Source of the DNA: an uncultured Bacilli bacterium
Lineage (GTDB): Bacteria; Bacillota_I; Bacilli_A; RF39; UBA660
Reading direction: 5' to 3'
DNA length: 53,665 bases
Assembly: GCA_947624955.1 (NCBI GenBank)
Contig: CANQMM010000004.1
Coordinates: 1-53,665, forward strand
Below the pieces are notes generated by a model. It had not been told where the DNA came from, searched no databases, and saw only the letters and a program-made list of their open reading frames with translations. Positions 42,565-51,863 of the stretch are shown here, piece after piece. Position 1 is the first letter of the stretch. Each line of letters opens with the position of its first letter. The position numbers and the translations under genes were made by a program.

Positions 42565-43654
42565 TTATTTTTTTAATATGGACTTTATAAATGGCATTAT
42601 ATCACCATCTAGTACTTTGTCAACTTGGGTAGTTTCGTAATTAGAACGGGTATCTTTGACTAGTGTATAAGGTTCTAGAACATAGTTTCTAATTTGGCTA
42701 CCAAAGTCGATATTCAACATAACGCCTTTTGTACTTTCTAGTTTTTCTTCTTGTTTAGCTAATTCTAATTGATAGAGTTTGCTTTTTAGAACTTTGAGAG
42801 CTTGCTCTTTATTTTGGATTTGGCTGCGTTCATTTTGGCAAGTTACGACGATCTTGGTTGGTAAATGGGTAATACGGACCGCTGAGTCAGTAGTATTGAC
42901 GTGTTGACCGCCGGCACCACTACTCCGGTAGACATCGATTTTTAAATCAGTTTCTTTAATATCGATAGCAATATTTTCGGAAAATTTAGGGGTTACCATA
43001 ACTGATGCGAACGAGGTATGGCGCCGAGCATTAGAGTCAAAGGGAGAAATTCTAACTAAGCGATGAACACCAGTTTCACATTTTAAATAACCATAAGCAA
43101 ATGGGCCGGATATTTGAATAGTGATGCTTTTAATTCCTGCTTCTTCGCCTTTTTGCTCATCGAGAATTTGATAGGTATAATTATTCTTTTCACAAAAACG
43201 AAGATACATTCTTTTTAACATACTTGCCCAATCACAAGATTCAGTACCGCCAGCACCGGGATGGATTTCGAGATAACAATCAAGAGCATCATATTCATTA
43301 CTTAAAAGAGAAGATATTTCTAAATCTTCGAGGGCCGGTGTTAGTTCTTGGGTTAGGTGCTCTAATTCGGCAATACTCGAACTATCATCTTCTTTAATCG
43401 TCGTTAAAAATTCTTTAATATAGAGAATTGAAGACTCTAACTGTGAATAAGTAGCTAATTCTTTTTTCAAAGTATTTATCTCTTTACTTAATTGACTACT
43501 TTTTTCGATATCTTGCCAAATGTCTGGATTATTTAATTCCGCTTCTAAACTGTTTAGGCGAGATTTTTTATTAGGGATGTCAAAGTGACCTCCCAATAGA
43601 TAAGATTTGTTCTTCTTGAAGACTATTTAAGTTTTTTAATTCATTTAATTCCAT
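42565..43654 (-). CDS. prfB: Peptide chain release factor 2 with programmed +1 frameshift
   Basis: Reads UGA and UAA stops. The ORF track misses the start. The true gene begins at ATG 43654 and runs 24 codons (MELNELKNLNSLQEEQ...GRSL) to an in-frame TGA at 43580-43582. The site reads GGGAGG-TCA-CTT-TGA-C, the classical RF2 site: an internal Shine-Dalgarno three bases before CUU UGA C. After the +1 shift translation goes on as DIPNKKSRLN. The full product has about 362 residues. The GGQ peptide-release loop (SSGAGGQHVN) and the SPF anticodon-like motif (RISPFDSN) are intact. The frameshift provides autoregulation by RF2 level and confirms that TGA is a stop here. Confidence 0.96.
43580..43594 (-). 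promoter_or_regulatory. prfB +1 frameshift site
   Basis: On the minus strand GGGAGG, then TCA, then CTTTGAC. Spacing of the internal Shine-Dalgarno to CUU-UGA equals that of the known bacterial site. Confidence 0.95.
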
Positions 43655-43695
43655 ATTAATAAAACCCTTTCTTTATTTTATTATAGCAAAAGATT

Positions 43696-44322
43696 TTATT
43701 TTTGTTGAAAATATTTAGATATTTTTCTGAGGCTTAAAAGGATTTTATCGTCAGTTGGTAAGATCGTCGATTTAGCAATATTATATTCGGATTGATAGCT
43801 TTCGATTATGGGTTGTAAATATTCTAGTCTTTGCAATTCTAAATAGAAGGCATCAATAAAAGATTGCGGAGAAGCCGTAATGGTATATTTAGTAGCAAAT
43901 TTTAATTTGGGATTGGAATTTTCCAATTCATCTACAGGGCTTGAAGAACCAATTTGGTAGAAGGTTAAAAACTCGGTAAGAGCTTCATTAATTCTTCGCT
44001 CAATAAGAGAAGATGTATAACCATAACCTTTTAGTTGAATTAAATTTAAATTAGGAAGATACTTTATTTCTGATGCATCAGACACACTGATGGCTCGGGT
44101 AAGATAGAAAGAAAAAGTTATTGGTTGATCTTTTTGACTTAAGAGGTGGCGATGGCTTTCTAAGGCAGCCATAATTAGATTATAAAAAATATTTTTAATA
44201 AACCAAGTAAATATGTAATAAGTATCTACTGAACTTTCTATTTCTTTAAAAACATCACTAATTTGTTGGTGCTCAAGAAACATGGCTTCTTGAGTATCAC
44301 GGTATCTATATAAATTACGCAT
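43696..44322 (-). CDS. Unrecognised 208-residue protein
   Basis: Function not recognised. The protein looks soluble. The first 75 residues are helical with many aromatic residues (VDTYYIFTWFIKNIFYNLI), which may be an amphipathic helix; beta-rich segments follow (ITFSFYLTRAISV, ATKYTITASPQSFI), and the end is helical. The gene lies 41 bases upstream of prfB on the same strand and 59 bases after a DUF4186 gene. No domain, signal peptide or catalytic pattern stands out. Confidence 0.55.
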   Translation of the reverse strand: MRNLYRYRDTQEAMFLEHQQISDVFKEIESSVDTYYIFTWFIKNIFYNLIMAALESHRHLLSQKDQPITFSFYLTRAISVSDASEIKYLPNLNLIQLKGYGYTSSLIERRINEALTEFLTFYQIGSSSPVDELENSNPKLKFATKYTITASPQSFIDAFYLELQRLEYLQPIIESYQSEYNIAKSTILPTDDKILLSLRKISKYFQQK

Positions 44323-44381
44323 AAAAAGACCTCTTTTGCTAGGGATATTATATTCTAAATAGGAGAAAAGTCAAATGCTAG

Positions 44382-44750
44382 TTAATGATTATTTGGTGAG
44401 TTATCAACAATCTCTCGATTAATCCAAGTCATAATTAAATTAACGATATAATCAATTTCTTTGGGGCTTAATTCCCGATTAGGGGGAATCTTATGCCACT
44501 TATAAAGACAAGAACGACAGCAGGTGGCCGTAGCGTGTTGGGCAATAAAGACGGGATGACCTTTCATTGGTGTTTGCTTTCCGTCATTGGGTATATCACG
44601 GGGAGCTAAGCGCTTTGTAATAAAATCAATAGCGTGGGATTTGATAGTTGGTAAACCTTTTTGTTCAATGTAAACTATATCGGCTTCTTTTAAATGAAAC
44701 TTTCTCCGAAAAGAAGATTGCGATAATTTATTTAATATTTCGGTATACAT
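44382..44750 (-). CDS. DUF4186 family protein
   Basis: 122 residues. It follows the DUF4186 pattern almost throughout: FRRKFHLKEADIVYIEQKG, then DFITKRLAPRDIPNDGKQTPMKGHPVFIAQHATATCCRSCLYKWHKIP. The invariant His, Asp and Cys residues (NDGKQTP, GHPVF, AQHATATCC, CL.KWH) suggest a metal-binding or catalytic site, but the activity is not known. The family is scattered among bacteria and phages. It is flanked by two unrecognised genes on the same strand. Confidence 0.85.
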   Translation of the reverse strand: MYTEILNKLSQSSFRRKFHLKEADIVYIEQKGLPTIKSHAIDFITKRLAPRDIPNDGKQTPMKGHPVFIAQHATATCCRSCLYKWHKIPPNRELSPKEIDYIVNLIMTWINREIVDNSPNNH

Positions 44751-44778
44751 AGTTATTCTCCAGTTATTCGATTAAATA

Positions 44779-45633
44779 TTAGGAATGCTCACTTTGAATG
44801 ATAAATTGTAATTTCAAAGATGGGTCATCAAATAAGGATGTTTGATCAGGATTATTTAGTTTAGAATCTAATACGGTATCTTTACTAGGCAATACACTAT
44901 ATCTCTCTGTAATCGTAGTTAGAGCTCTTACAGTATATTCTTTTATGGAAGATGGGATAATTCTTCGATTAATTAATTTTAGTATATTAATTAAATCATT
45001 GATATTTGAAAGATAATTTGAACCATAAGTATCGCCTAGTTGAGTTTGCGTTTCTGCACTAATATTCATACATCTTAGTATTCTTAAATAAATATCATCA
45101 CGATATTGAGAAGGTAAGATTTTAGGTTTAGATTCAGTAATTGGCAAGAATGAAAGTTGCTCCATTTGCGAAGCAGGTTCTTCTTCACCGAGAAAAAAGG
45201 GAACCATTGATTCATTTTGTAAAAGAACATTTAAAGCATCAATATTCTCATTATAAGCATACTGAATAAGACGAGGAAGCTTATATTCGATGGTGGCAGT
45301 TAATATATCTAAAATTTCTAATTCGATAACGGTTAAACTAATGCGGAGAAGACCATTCATTAGCAAGATTTCATCAGCAACTTTAATCTTGGCTAGGGCT
45401 CCATATAAACCATATTTTTTAATCATCCGACGGCTGATGTCGCGAGTTAAGTAATTGGCATTGGTATCTTCGACTTTTTCTTTTCGTTTTTTAGCTTTGT
45501 CACATTCTTTTTTAAATAGTGCTAGCTGAACTTCAAAATCGGTTCGTTCAGGAAAACTCATTTTCTCATATTTTTCCAGATTATTTAAGATATCTTCTAA
45601 TTTTTTATAGCACATGTAGTTTTCTATTTTCAT
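44779..45633 (-). CDS. Unrecognised 284-residue helical protein
   Basis: I do not recognise it. From ATG at 45633 (preferred; the track uses TTG at 45642) the protein is mostly helical, without signal peptide or membrane span. The basic stretch FKKECDKAKKRKEKVED (about 44-60), then a central helical block and a Ser/Pro-rich linker near residue 165, are visible. A consensus promoter (45659-45687) drives it, divergent from the acyltransferase operon. It may be cotranscribed with DUF4186 and the 208-residue gene downstream. Confidence 0.55.
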   Translation of the reverse strand: MKIENYMCYKKLEDILNNLEKYEKMSFPERTDFEVQLALFKKECDKAKKRKEKVEDTNANYLTRDISRRMIKKYGLYGALAKIKVADEILLMNGLLRISLTVIELEILDILTATIEYKLPRLIQYAYNENIDALNVLLQNESMVPFFLGEEEPASQMEQLSFLPITESKPKILPSQYRDDIYLRILRCMNISAETQTQLGDTYGSNYLSNINDLINILKLINRRIIPSSIKEYTVRALTTITERYSVLPSKDTVLDSKLNNPDQTSLFDDPSLKLQFIIQSEHS

Positions 45634-45658
45634 AAATACCAATTCCTTATGTCTAAAT

Positions 45659-45687
45659 ATTATAAAGGGTTTAAAATTATTTGTAAA
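45659..45687 (-). promoter_or_regulatory. Promoter of the 284-residue gene
   Basis: On the minus strand TTTACA (45682-45687), 17-base spacer, TATAAT (45659-45664). It is back to back with the plus-strand promoter at 45713. Confidence 0.75.
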
Positions 45688-45712
45688 TGATTATTTTTTA
45701 TAATATGGAAAG

Positions 45713-45741
45713 TTGAAAATGCAAATGATTTTTAATATAAT
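45713..45741 (+). promoter_or_regulatory. Promoter of the acyltransferase operon
   Basis: TTGAAA (45713-45718), 17-base spacer, TATAAT (45736-45741). Transcription would start near 45748, only a few bases before the track ATG at 45751, which favours the downstream ATG at 45766. Confidence 0.75.
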
Positions 45742-45765
45742 TATTTTAGGATGAAGGTTAGTAAA

Positions 45766-48000
45766 ATGAAGTACGATAGAACCTATTATAAAGATATAGA
45801 TATTATTAGAATTATTGCTTGCATAGCAATCTTGTTATATCATTTGAATATAGTAAAAGGCGGTTATTTGGCAGTATGTTCTTTTTTTGTTTTGAGTGGT
45901 TATCTAGCTTGTGCTAGGGCGTTTAAAAAGAAGGATGACTTTTCTATTAAACAGTATTACATTAAACAGATTAAAAGGGTTTATATTCCTTTAATAATAG
46001 TAGTAATGGTTACTGTTGGAGTTATATCTTTAATTCCCACGATTAATTGGTTTAATTTAAAGCCGGAAACAACATCGGTTATTTTAGGGTATAACAATTT
46101 TTGGCAAATAAATGCTAATCTCGATTATTTTGCACGTCATATTGATTCACCTTTTATGCATCTTTGGTATATCGCCATTATGTTACAGTTCGACTTAGTC
46201 TTTCCTTTTATTTTTCTATTATTGAAGAAGATTGGAAATAAAGTTAAAAAGTGGGTTCCTTGTTTATTACTCGGATTATTATCCATTCTAGGTTTTGTTT
46301 ATTTTGGCAAAACGAGTAGCAATATTATGAGCAGTTATTATGGGACTTTAACGAGATCTTTTGCTTTAATCTATGGTATGTTTATCGGGTTCTTTCATCA
46401 CTATTATTATCCTAAGATAGCCAATATATTTATGAAAAAGCCGGGTTATTATTTTATATTTGGTAGTTATTGTCTTATCTTGGTTGGTCTATTTATCTTT
46501 GCCGGAACAAGTGCTAGTTGGATGATTTGGGGAATGGGTATGACAACTCTGATTAGTGGCCGACTTATCGATTACGCTTTAGTTAATCATAAATTAAAAA
46601 CTAATAAACTTGAAAAAGGAGTTAAGTCATTATCTAAAGTAAGTTATGAAATTTATTTATGGCAATATCCTTTGATATTTATTAGTCAATATTGCCAAAT
46701 TAATAGTTATTTAAAAATATTTATGCTTATTGGTAGTACGATTATTTTAGCTTATATGTTGCACTATGTTTTAGATTGGCAGAAGAGAAGTTGGGGAAGA
46801 GTAATTGTTAAAGTTATCTTATTAATTCCTTTAAGTTTATTAGGATTATATGGTAGTTATCGTTATGTAATTGCTAAAGATCATACACAAGAAATGAAAG
46901 ACTTAGAACAGCAGTTAGAAATTAATCAGCAAAAAATGTTAGATAGTCAAAAGAAATTTCGCGAGCAGCATCAAAAGGAAGATGCCGATTGGTTAGCTAA
47001 GTTGCAAGATTTAGAAAATGGGGAAAAGGAAATTGCCGATATCGTAAAGAATTTACCGATCGTCGGAGTTGGGGATTCCGTAATGCTTGGAGCTCTCGAA
47101 AAATTAAGCGAGCAATTTCCAAATAGTTATTTTGATGCGGCAATATCAAGAACCGCTTGGGTAGCCGGCGGAATACTCCAAGATTTGAAAGATGAAAACC
47201 TTTTAGGCAATGTGGTTATCTTAAATCTAGGAGCTAATGGGGATTGTTCAAACGAATGCAAAGATAAGATAATGGACATCATCGGCGAAAGAAAAGTATA
47301 TTGGGTGAATATCAAAAATAATGAAAATTTACATTTTAATGAGAAAATTGCGGAATATGCCAAGAATTATCCAAATTTAGAGGTCATCGATTGGTATAGT
47401 ATAAGTGAAAATCATCCGGAATATTTTGTGGCTGATGGCATTCATTTAACGGAAGCGGGTAGAGAAGCTTATACACAAGCAATATATGATAGTATCTACA
47501 ATACTTATTTAACGGAATACAAGAAACAAGTTCAAGATATTATTGATAATCACGAAATAGAAGAAAAGAATAAAATTAGTTTTTATGGTAATGAATTATT
47601 AGTAAATGCTTATGAAACTTTAAAAGATAGTTTTGCCGATGCATCTTTTGTTGCGGAAAAGGAAATTAATTATGCCGATTTATACCAAAAGATTAAACAA
47701 GAAATTAATGATAAGAGTTTAATGTATAATGTGGTTTTATTATTAGATAGTAATTTTATGATGAATAAAGAAGAATATGCGGAGTTAGTGAGTTTATGTC
47801 AAGATAGAATTTTATATATAGTGACATTAAATGATGAGGTGGAAAGCATAATTAGCGATGGTCAGTACAGTAATGTTAAATTGATTGATTTTAATGAGCA
47901 ATTAAAAAGACATGAGGATTACTTAATGGCGGATAAAGTGCATTTAAGTACTAAAGGAAATGAAAAATTGAAAGAAATTCTGCTAGATAATTTTAAATAA
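45766..48000 (+). CDS. Membrane O-acyltransferase with tandem SGNH domains (OatA-like)
   Basis: Probably O-acetylates a cell-surface polymer such as peptidoglycan or teichoic acid. Ten or so transmembrane helices (residues about 10-370) form the acyltransferase-3 domain, with the family block LYHLNIVKGGYLAVCSFFVLSGYL near the start. A coiled linker (about 375-425) leads to an SGNH domain with GDSVMLG, the LGANGD block and DGIHLT, so Ser, Asn and Asp-His are kept. A second copy follows (about 605-744) in which GDS is replaced by GNE while DKVHLS remains. OatA-like proteins have one SGNH domain, so the second is likely a non-catalytic copy. ATG 45766 is chosen because AAGG lies eight bases before it and the promoter leaves almost no leader for ATG 45751. 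First gene of a four-gene operon. Confidence 0.88.
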   Translation: MKYDRTYYKDIDIIRIIACIAILLYHLNIVKGGYLAVCSFFVLSGYLACARAFKKKDDFSIKQYYIKQIKRVYIPLIIVVMVTVGVISLIPTINWFNLKPETTSVILGYNNFWQINANLDYFARHIDSPFMHLWYIAIMLQFDLVFPFIFLLLKKIGNKVKKWVPCLLLGLLSILGFVYFGKTSSNIMSSYYGTLTRSFALIYGMFIGFFHHYYYPKIANIFMKKPGYYFIFGSYCLILVGLFIFAGTSASWMIWGMGMTTLISGRLIDYALVNHKLKTNKLEKGVKSLSKVSYEIYLWQYPLIFISQYCQINSYLKIFMLIGSTIILAYMLHYVLDWQKRSWGRVIVKVILLIPLSLLGLYGSYRYVIAKDHTQEMKDLEQQLEINQQKMLDSQKKFREQHQKEDADWLAKLQDLENGEKEIADIVKNLPIVGVGDSVMLGALEKLSEQFPNSYFDAAISRTAWVAGGILQDLKDENLLGNVVILNLGANGDCSNECKDKIMDIIGERKVYWVNIKNNENLHFNEKIAEYAKNYPNLEVIDWYSISENHPEYFVADGIHLTEAGREAYTQAIYDSIYNTYLTEYKKQVQDIIDNHEIEEKNKISFYGNELLVNAYETLKDSFADASFVAEKEINYADLYQKIKQEINDKSLMYNVVLLLDSNFMMNKEEYAELVSLCQDRILYIVTLNDEVESIISDGQYSNVKLIDFNEQLKRHEDYLMADKVHLSTKGNEKLKEILLDNFK

Positions 48001-48015
48001 AGAAGGTGAACTTAT

Positions 48016-48828
48016 ATGTGGAAAATGATTGTATTGGATTTAGATGGAACGGTATTGAATTTTAAAAGGAAGATATCTAAAGAAACTAAAACTTTTTTAA
48101 GTAAGTTAAAAGAACAAGGATATATTATTGTTATTGCGACGGGGAGAATATTGGGGTTAGCATTAGACGTAACGGATGGTGCAGATTTTGCGAATTATCT
48201 TTTAACTGATACAGGAGCAATGATTTATAAAAGGGAAGGTTTTGAAAGGATTTTAGCCAATTCCATAGATAAGGAAACAGCTAAAGATATTCTTAATAAT
48301 TATACAGAAGATTACAGTTACATTAATATATGTAGCACGGAATTTATCTATAGTTATTCCAAGATTAAATACCACAATAAAAAGATTATTACAACTAAAG
48401 ATATTAATTATATAATCGATAATTGCCAAGAAATAAGTCATATTACCGTTTCTTTGAAAGATTATAGTCAAATAGAGAAACTTTATGAAGAGTTTAGTAG
48501 AAAATATCCGGATTTAAAAATTATTATTATGCAAGATTCTTTTAAAGACGAAAGATATATTGAAATATTTAGAAAAGATTGTTCTAAAACAAATGCTATT
48601 CGTTATTTAGCTGAATGTTTACAGATAAAAGAGGAAGATATAATCTGTTTTGGTGATGGTCTTAATGATGTAGAAATGTTACGTAGTTGTAATTTTGGAG
48701 TAGCGATGCAAAATGCTTTACCGGAAGTAAAGGAAGTTGCCAAAGATGTAACAAAAGAAGATTGTAATAATAACGGAGTTATTAAATATTTAATGGAGCA
48801 CGGATACAATGACGAAGAAATTAGATAA
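48016..48828 (+). CDS. Cof-type HAD family hydrolase
   Basis: Phosphatase of the Cof (HAD-IIB) group, 270 residues. Motif I is LDLDGTVL; motif II is IATGR; the cap domain spans about 85-185; motif III/IV is FGDGLNDVEML. Members act on sugar phosphates, nucleotide cofactors or related compounds; the substrate cannot be predicted. AGGTGA is six bases before the ATG. It overlaps the transporter gene by 20 bases. Confidence 0.93.
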   Translation: MWKMIVLDLDGTVLNFKRKISKETKTFLSKLKEQGYIIVIATGRILGLALDVTDGADFANYLLTDTGAMIYKREGFERILANSIDKETAKDILNNYTEDYSYINICSTEFIYSYSKIKYHNKKIITTKDINYIIDNCQEISHITVSLKDYSQIEKLYEEFSRKYPDLKIIIMQDSFKDERYIEIFRKDCSKTNAIRYLAECLQIKEEDIICFGDGLNDVEMLRSCNFGVAMQNALPEVKEVAKDVTKEDCNNNGVIKYLMEHGYNDEEIR

Positions 48829-50029
48829 TTATAAAATTTTATTTATATTAAGACTGTTAAAAAGTATATTGACTAATTTTGTTGAGGTATTTTTAGTTTT
48901 ATACTTCTTAAAGGTTTCCAATAATAATATATTGCCTTTAGGAATTTATAAGTTGGTAGAAGTAATCGCAATATACGGAGTAATATTTGGATTACGAAAT
49001 TATTGTAAATCTGAAGGAAGAATAACATTTTTGCGAATTGGGATTATTCTTTACTTTATCTATTTCTTGACTATCATTTTGCTTAAAGAAAAGGTAGTCG
49101 ATTATATTTATTTAATTGGTTTATTACAAGGATTAGAAGAAGGATTCTATTATTCAGTTTATAATATGATTGAAACGGATGGGGTACAAAATAAGGAACG
49201 CTCTAAATTTATCGGAACATATACTTTATTTAAAAATGTCATTGCTTTTATATTTCCCCTTTTGTTTGGCGGGATTATTCAAAGTTGGGGGTTTATGGTA
49301 GCGGTATTAGTAGCAATTATAATTGTTGTATGTCAGATTATCTTATCATATCTATTTCAAGATAATAATATTCCGCGGAGTGATAAAGTTAACTTTAAAA
49401 AGTTTAATGATACTTTAAAAGATAGTAAAGAGTTTAAAAGTATTTTGCGTTATAAAATATGTTCAGGCTTAACATATTCCGAAGGGGCTTTATCTTACGT
49501 CATTACTATTTATATTATCAAGATTTTTTCTCAAAGTATAAGTCTAGGAATTTTTACATCGATATTCAGTATTATTTCCGCATTAATTGGTTTGTTATTC
49601 GTGAAAAGAATTAAACCCAAAGACTATAATTGGTTGATGACATCGACTTCCATTATAAGCATATTGCTTTTATGTTGGATGTTTATCGAGTGTAATTTCT
49701 TAACAATTGTTCTTTATAATTTATTTAAAACGATATCTAATGGACTTACTGACTTAATTATGGAAATAGATACTCATAATTTTGTCAATATTAGGAGTTT
49801 AAAGAAAGAATTTAAAGTAGAATATTTTCTAAGTATGGAGACTTGTCTATTTATCGGAAGACTAATTAGTAATGCACTATTTATTGTTATGGCGTTTAGT
49901 GAAAGTAATATTATTTTAATAATCTTCATTGTCTTTGCGATTTTAAGAATGCTTTGTGCGATGTGGTTACAAAAAACAGTAGGACAAAATAATGAATTAT
50001 TTAAAGGAGGGAAATTAGCCAATGAGTAA
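48809..50029 (+). CDS. Major facilitator superfamily-type transporter
   Basis: Membrane protein of 406 residues with about eleven or twelve hydrophobic segments. The arrangement of two groups of about six helices with a cytosolic loop (residues about 185-215) fits the major facilitator superfamily, but no clear substrate motif is seen. It is coupled to the Cof phosphatase before it and the HAD phosphatase after it (8-base overlap). This suggests uptake or export of a phosphorylated or to-be-dephosphorylated small molecule, an inference from gene order. Confidence 0.75.
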   Translation: MTKKLDNYKILFILRLLKSILTNFVEVFLVLYFLKVSNNNILPLGIYKLVEVIAIYGVIFGLRNYCKSEGRITFLRIGIILYFIYFLTIILLKEKVVDYIYLIGLLQGLEEGFYYSVYNMIETDGVQNKERSKFIGTYTLFKNVIAFIFPLLFGGIIQSWGFMVAVLVAIIIVVCQIILSYLFQDNNIPRSDKVNFKKFNDTLKDSKEFKSILRYKICSGLTYSEGALSYVITIYIIKIFSQSISLGIFTSIFSIISALIGLLFVKRIKPKDYNWLMTSTSIISILLLCWMFIECNFLTIVLYNLFKTISNGLTDLIMEIDTHNFVNIRSLKKEFKVEYFLSMETCLFIGRLISNALFIVMAFSESNIILIIFIVFAILRMLCAMWLQKTVGQNNELFKGGKLANE

Positions 50030-50672
50030 AGTTGTTATATTCGACTGGGGTGGAGTAGTAGAAAGTCACGAAAATGATATGCAAGACCTCAAGTTAGCTA
50101 AAATTAGAATGCTTAGAAGATTTTCCGATGCGTTATCTGATGAGGAAATACTAAAGGGATTTACGGACGTTAATTCTAAGGGAGCTAAGATGGGAACTTC
50201 TAATAATAAAGAAGAAATTATCGACTGGATAAATTTGATACAAAAAAATTGGAAAATTAATGTGCCAATAGAAGATTTTATTTTAGCTTATGAAGAAGAG
50301 GGAAGAAAAGTTAAGTACTATAAAGATGTAGTGGATTTTGCCCATTCTTTAAAAGGAAGATGTAAGTTAGCTATATTATCTAATTTATTACCTATAGATA
50401 AGAAGCGCATTGATGAGCAGTATGACTTAAGTTACTTTGACAAAGTATATTTATCTTTCGAGATGGGATTAAGTAAACCGAATAAAAAAGTTTATGATTA
50501 TGTCATAAAAGATTTACAAGTTTTACCGAAAGAAATATTATTTATTGATGATGATAAGAAAAATATCGAGATGGCAAAGAAAGCCGGTTGGCAGACTTGT
50601 CAAGCTTTTGGGTATGAATTAGATAAAATAAAAAAAGCCGTAGAGGACTTTTTAAATATTTCTACAATCTAG
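50022..50672 (+). CDS. HAD-IA family hydrolase
   Basis: HAD phosphatase of 216 residues. Motif I reads IFDWGGVVES, so the second Asp of DxD is replaced by Gly, as in the YihX/epoxide-hydrolase-like subgroup (FDFGGV). Motif II is LAILSNL, motif III has the Lys in GLSKPNKKVYDY, and motif IV is FIDDDKKNI. Activity on sugar or nucleoside phosphates is possible. It overlaps the transporter gene by eight bases and is the last gene of the acyltransferase operon. Confidence 0.88.
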   Translation: MSKVVIFDWGGVVESHENDMQDLKLAKIRMLRRFSDALSDEEILKGFTDVNSKGAKMGTSNNKEEIIDWINLIQKNWKINVPIEDFILAYEEEGRKVKYYKDVVDFAHSLKGRCKLAILSNLLPIDKKRIDEQYDLSYFDKVYLSFEMGLSKPNKKVYDYVIKDLQVLPKEILFIDDDKKNIEMAKKAGWQTCQAFGYELDKIKKAVEDFLNISTI

Positions 50673-50700
50673 TACCTATTCTATTGTTTAGAAAATATTA
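50660..50700. terminator. Imperfect hairpin between convergent ends
   Basis: TTTCTACAAT and ATTGTTTAGAAA pair imperfectly around a 14-base loop covering the ends of the HAD gene and the convergent lipoprotein gene. T-runs are poor, so its strength as terminator is doubtful. Confidence 0.35.
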
Positions 50701-51169
50701 GGCCATCATCCGTAGTGTATAGTTTGCCATCTTTATACATATAATAAAAATCGCCATCATAACCTTCGCGATGAAGGATAATCCAATTATCAATAACCTC
50801 GCAATTACTATCAGTAAAAGTAATAGAATTTTCGCCATATGACCAAGTACCAAGAAGTTGCTCTTTGGTTATAGTATATGTGCTATTTTTAGAGGAATTG
50901 GTGGTATTTTGTAAATCTTTTACTTTACTTTCTAGATTTTTTTGATCTTTACTTAAACTTTCTATTTTTTTGTTATTTTCTTCAATGGTTTGTTTTAACT
51001 CATCTAAATTAGTATTTTCGTCTATAGAAGTATCATTAGTTTGTTCTTCTAATTTTTGTTTTAAACTTGTTATTTCTTCTTTTAACGCATCAAGTTGTTG
51101 ATTATCATTTTTGCTGCCGCAGCCAGTAATTAATAGTAAGCAGAAAGTCATTATTAAAATTTTTTTCAT
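50681..51169 (-). CDS. Coiled-coil lipoprotein, paralogue of the one at 41872
   Basis: Lipoprotein of 162 residues. The lipobox LITGC puts the lipid-carrying Cys at 17, followed by GSKNDN. Residues about 22-95 are a coiled coil, shorter than in the paralogue. The C-terminal domain (about 97-162) again begins YTITKEQLLGTW and includes EVIDNWI and YMYKDGKLY, the same sequence pattern. It is encoded alone between convergent and tandem genes. Role unknown; the two proteins probably display the same small domain at different distances from the membrane. Confidence 0.75.
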   Translation of the reverse strand: MKKILIMTFCLLLITGCGSKNDNQQLDALKEEITSLKQKLEEQTNDTSIDENTNLDELKQTIEENNKKIESLSKDQKNLESKVKDLQNTTNSSKNSTYTITKEQLLGTWSYGENSITFTDSNCEVIDNWIILHREGYDGDFYYMYKDGKLYTTDDGLIFSKQ

Positions 51170-51230
51170 TTATTTCACCCATTTAATCGTATCACAAAGT
51201 GATAATTAAGACAATTATTATTAATTATAA

Positions 51231-51851
51231 TTATAAGTTATCTTTTATTTCAGGAAATAAGTCATAGAGATTATAACTGAGTAAATTATCAAAATATGTT
51301 TTTAATTTCATAGTTACTACAATATGGTAATGAGTTTTAGCAAATACTCCGTGTCTTACTAATAAATCGATCATTCTTTTTTCGACGGTTAAAATTTGGG
51401 TTGTACACATTAAATCACACAAATTGATTATTTTCTCTTCTAAGGTATACTCCTTTTTAATGTACTCTTTAAAAAATTGATAATGAGGGTTTGACCTATC
51501 GGTCTCATCGCGGTCATTAGATAAACAATCGATATCATTATTTAAAAATGAGTGTTTGATGCAAATACCGGCATACTCTTCGTCATAACCTAATTCTTTT
51601 AAATAATTATAACCATTGATAGCGTGAGAAAAGACACCGCTTTCTTCAATAAACTTTTTACCGATATCGTGAATATAGCCGAAAGCGATAGTTTTATCGA
51701 CATCGACGGTTAGACCTTTTTCTTTTAAAGCTTGAGCAATTTTACCGGCAGTATTTCCAACACATAGAGAATGCGTAATCCAACTATCATCTTTGGTATT
51801 TACTCTTTCTACTTCCAATATTTCTTTAGCTTCTTTACTTGTTAGTTTCAT
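51231..51851 (-). CDS. HD domain phosphohydrolase
   Basis: Metal-dependent phosphohydrolase of about 206 residues. A His in THSLCVG, the HD pair in GYIHDIGK, and a late Asp in NLCDLM make up the H...HD...D pattern of the HD superfamily. Many of these act on nucleotides or as small phosphatases; the substrate is unknown. ATG at 51851 is six bases after TAGGAG and preferred over the ATG two codons upstream. It lies twelve bases after the HAD gene and is the last gene of the dehydrogenase-HAD-HD operon. Confidence 0.88.
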   Translation of the reverse strand: MKLTSKEAKEILEVERVNTKDDSWITHSLCVGNTAGKIAQALKEKGLTVDVDKTIAFGYIHDIGKKFIEESGVFSHAINGYNYLKELGYDEEYAGICIKHSFLNNDIDCLSNDRDETDRSNPHYQFFKEYIKKEYTLEEKIINLCDLMCTTQILTVEKRMIDLLVRHGVFAKTHYHIVVTMKLKTYFDNLLSYNLYDLFPEIKDNL

Positions 51852-51863
51852 AAACATCTCCTA

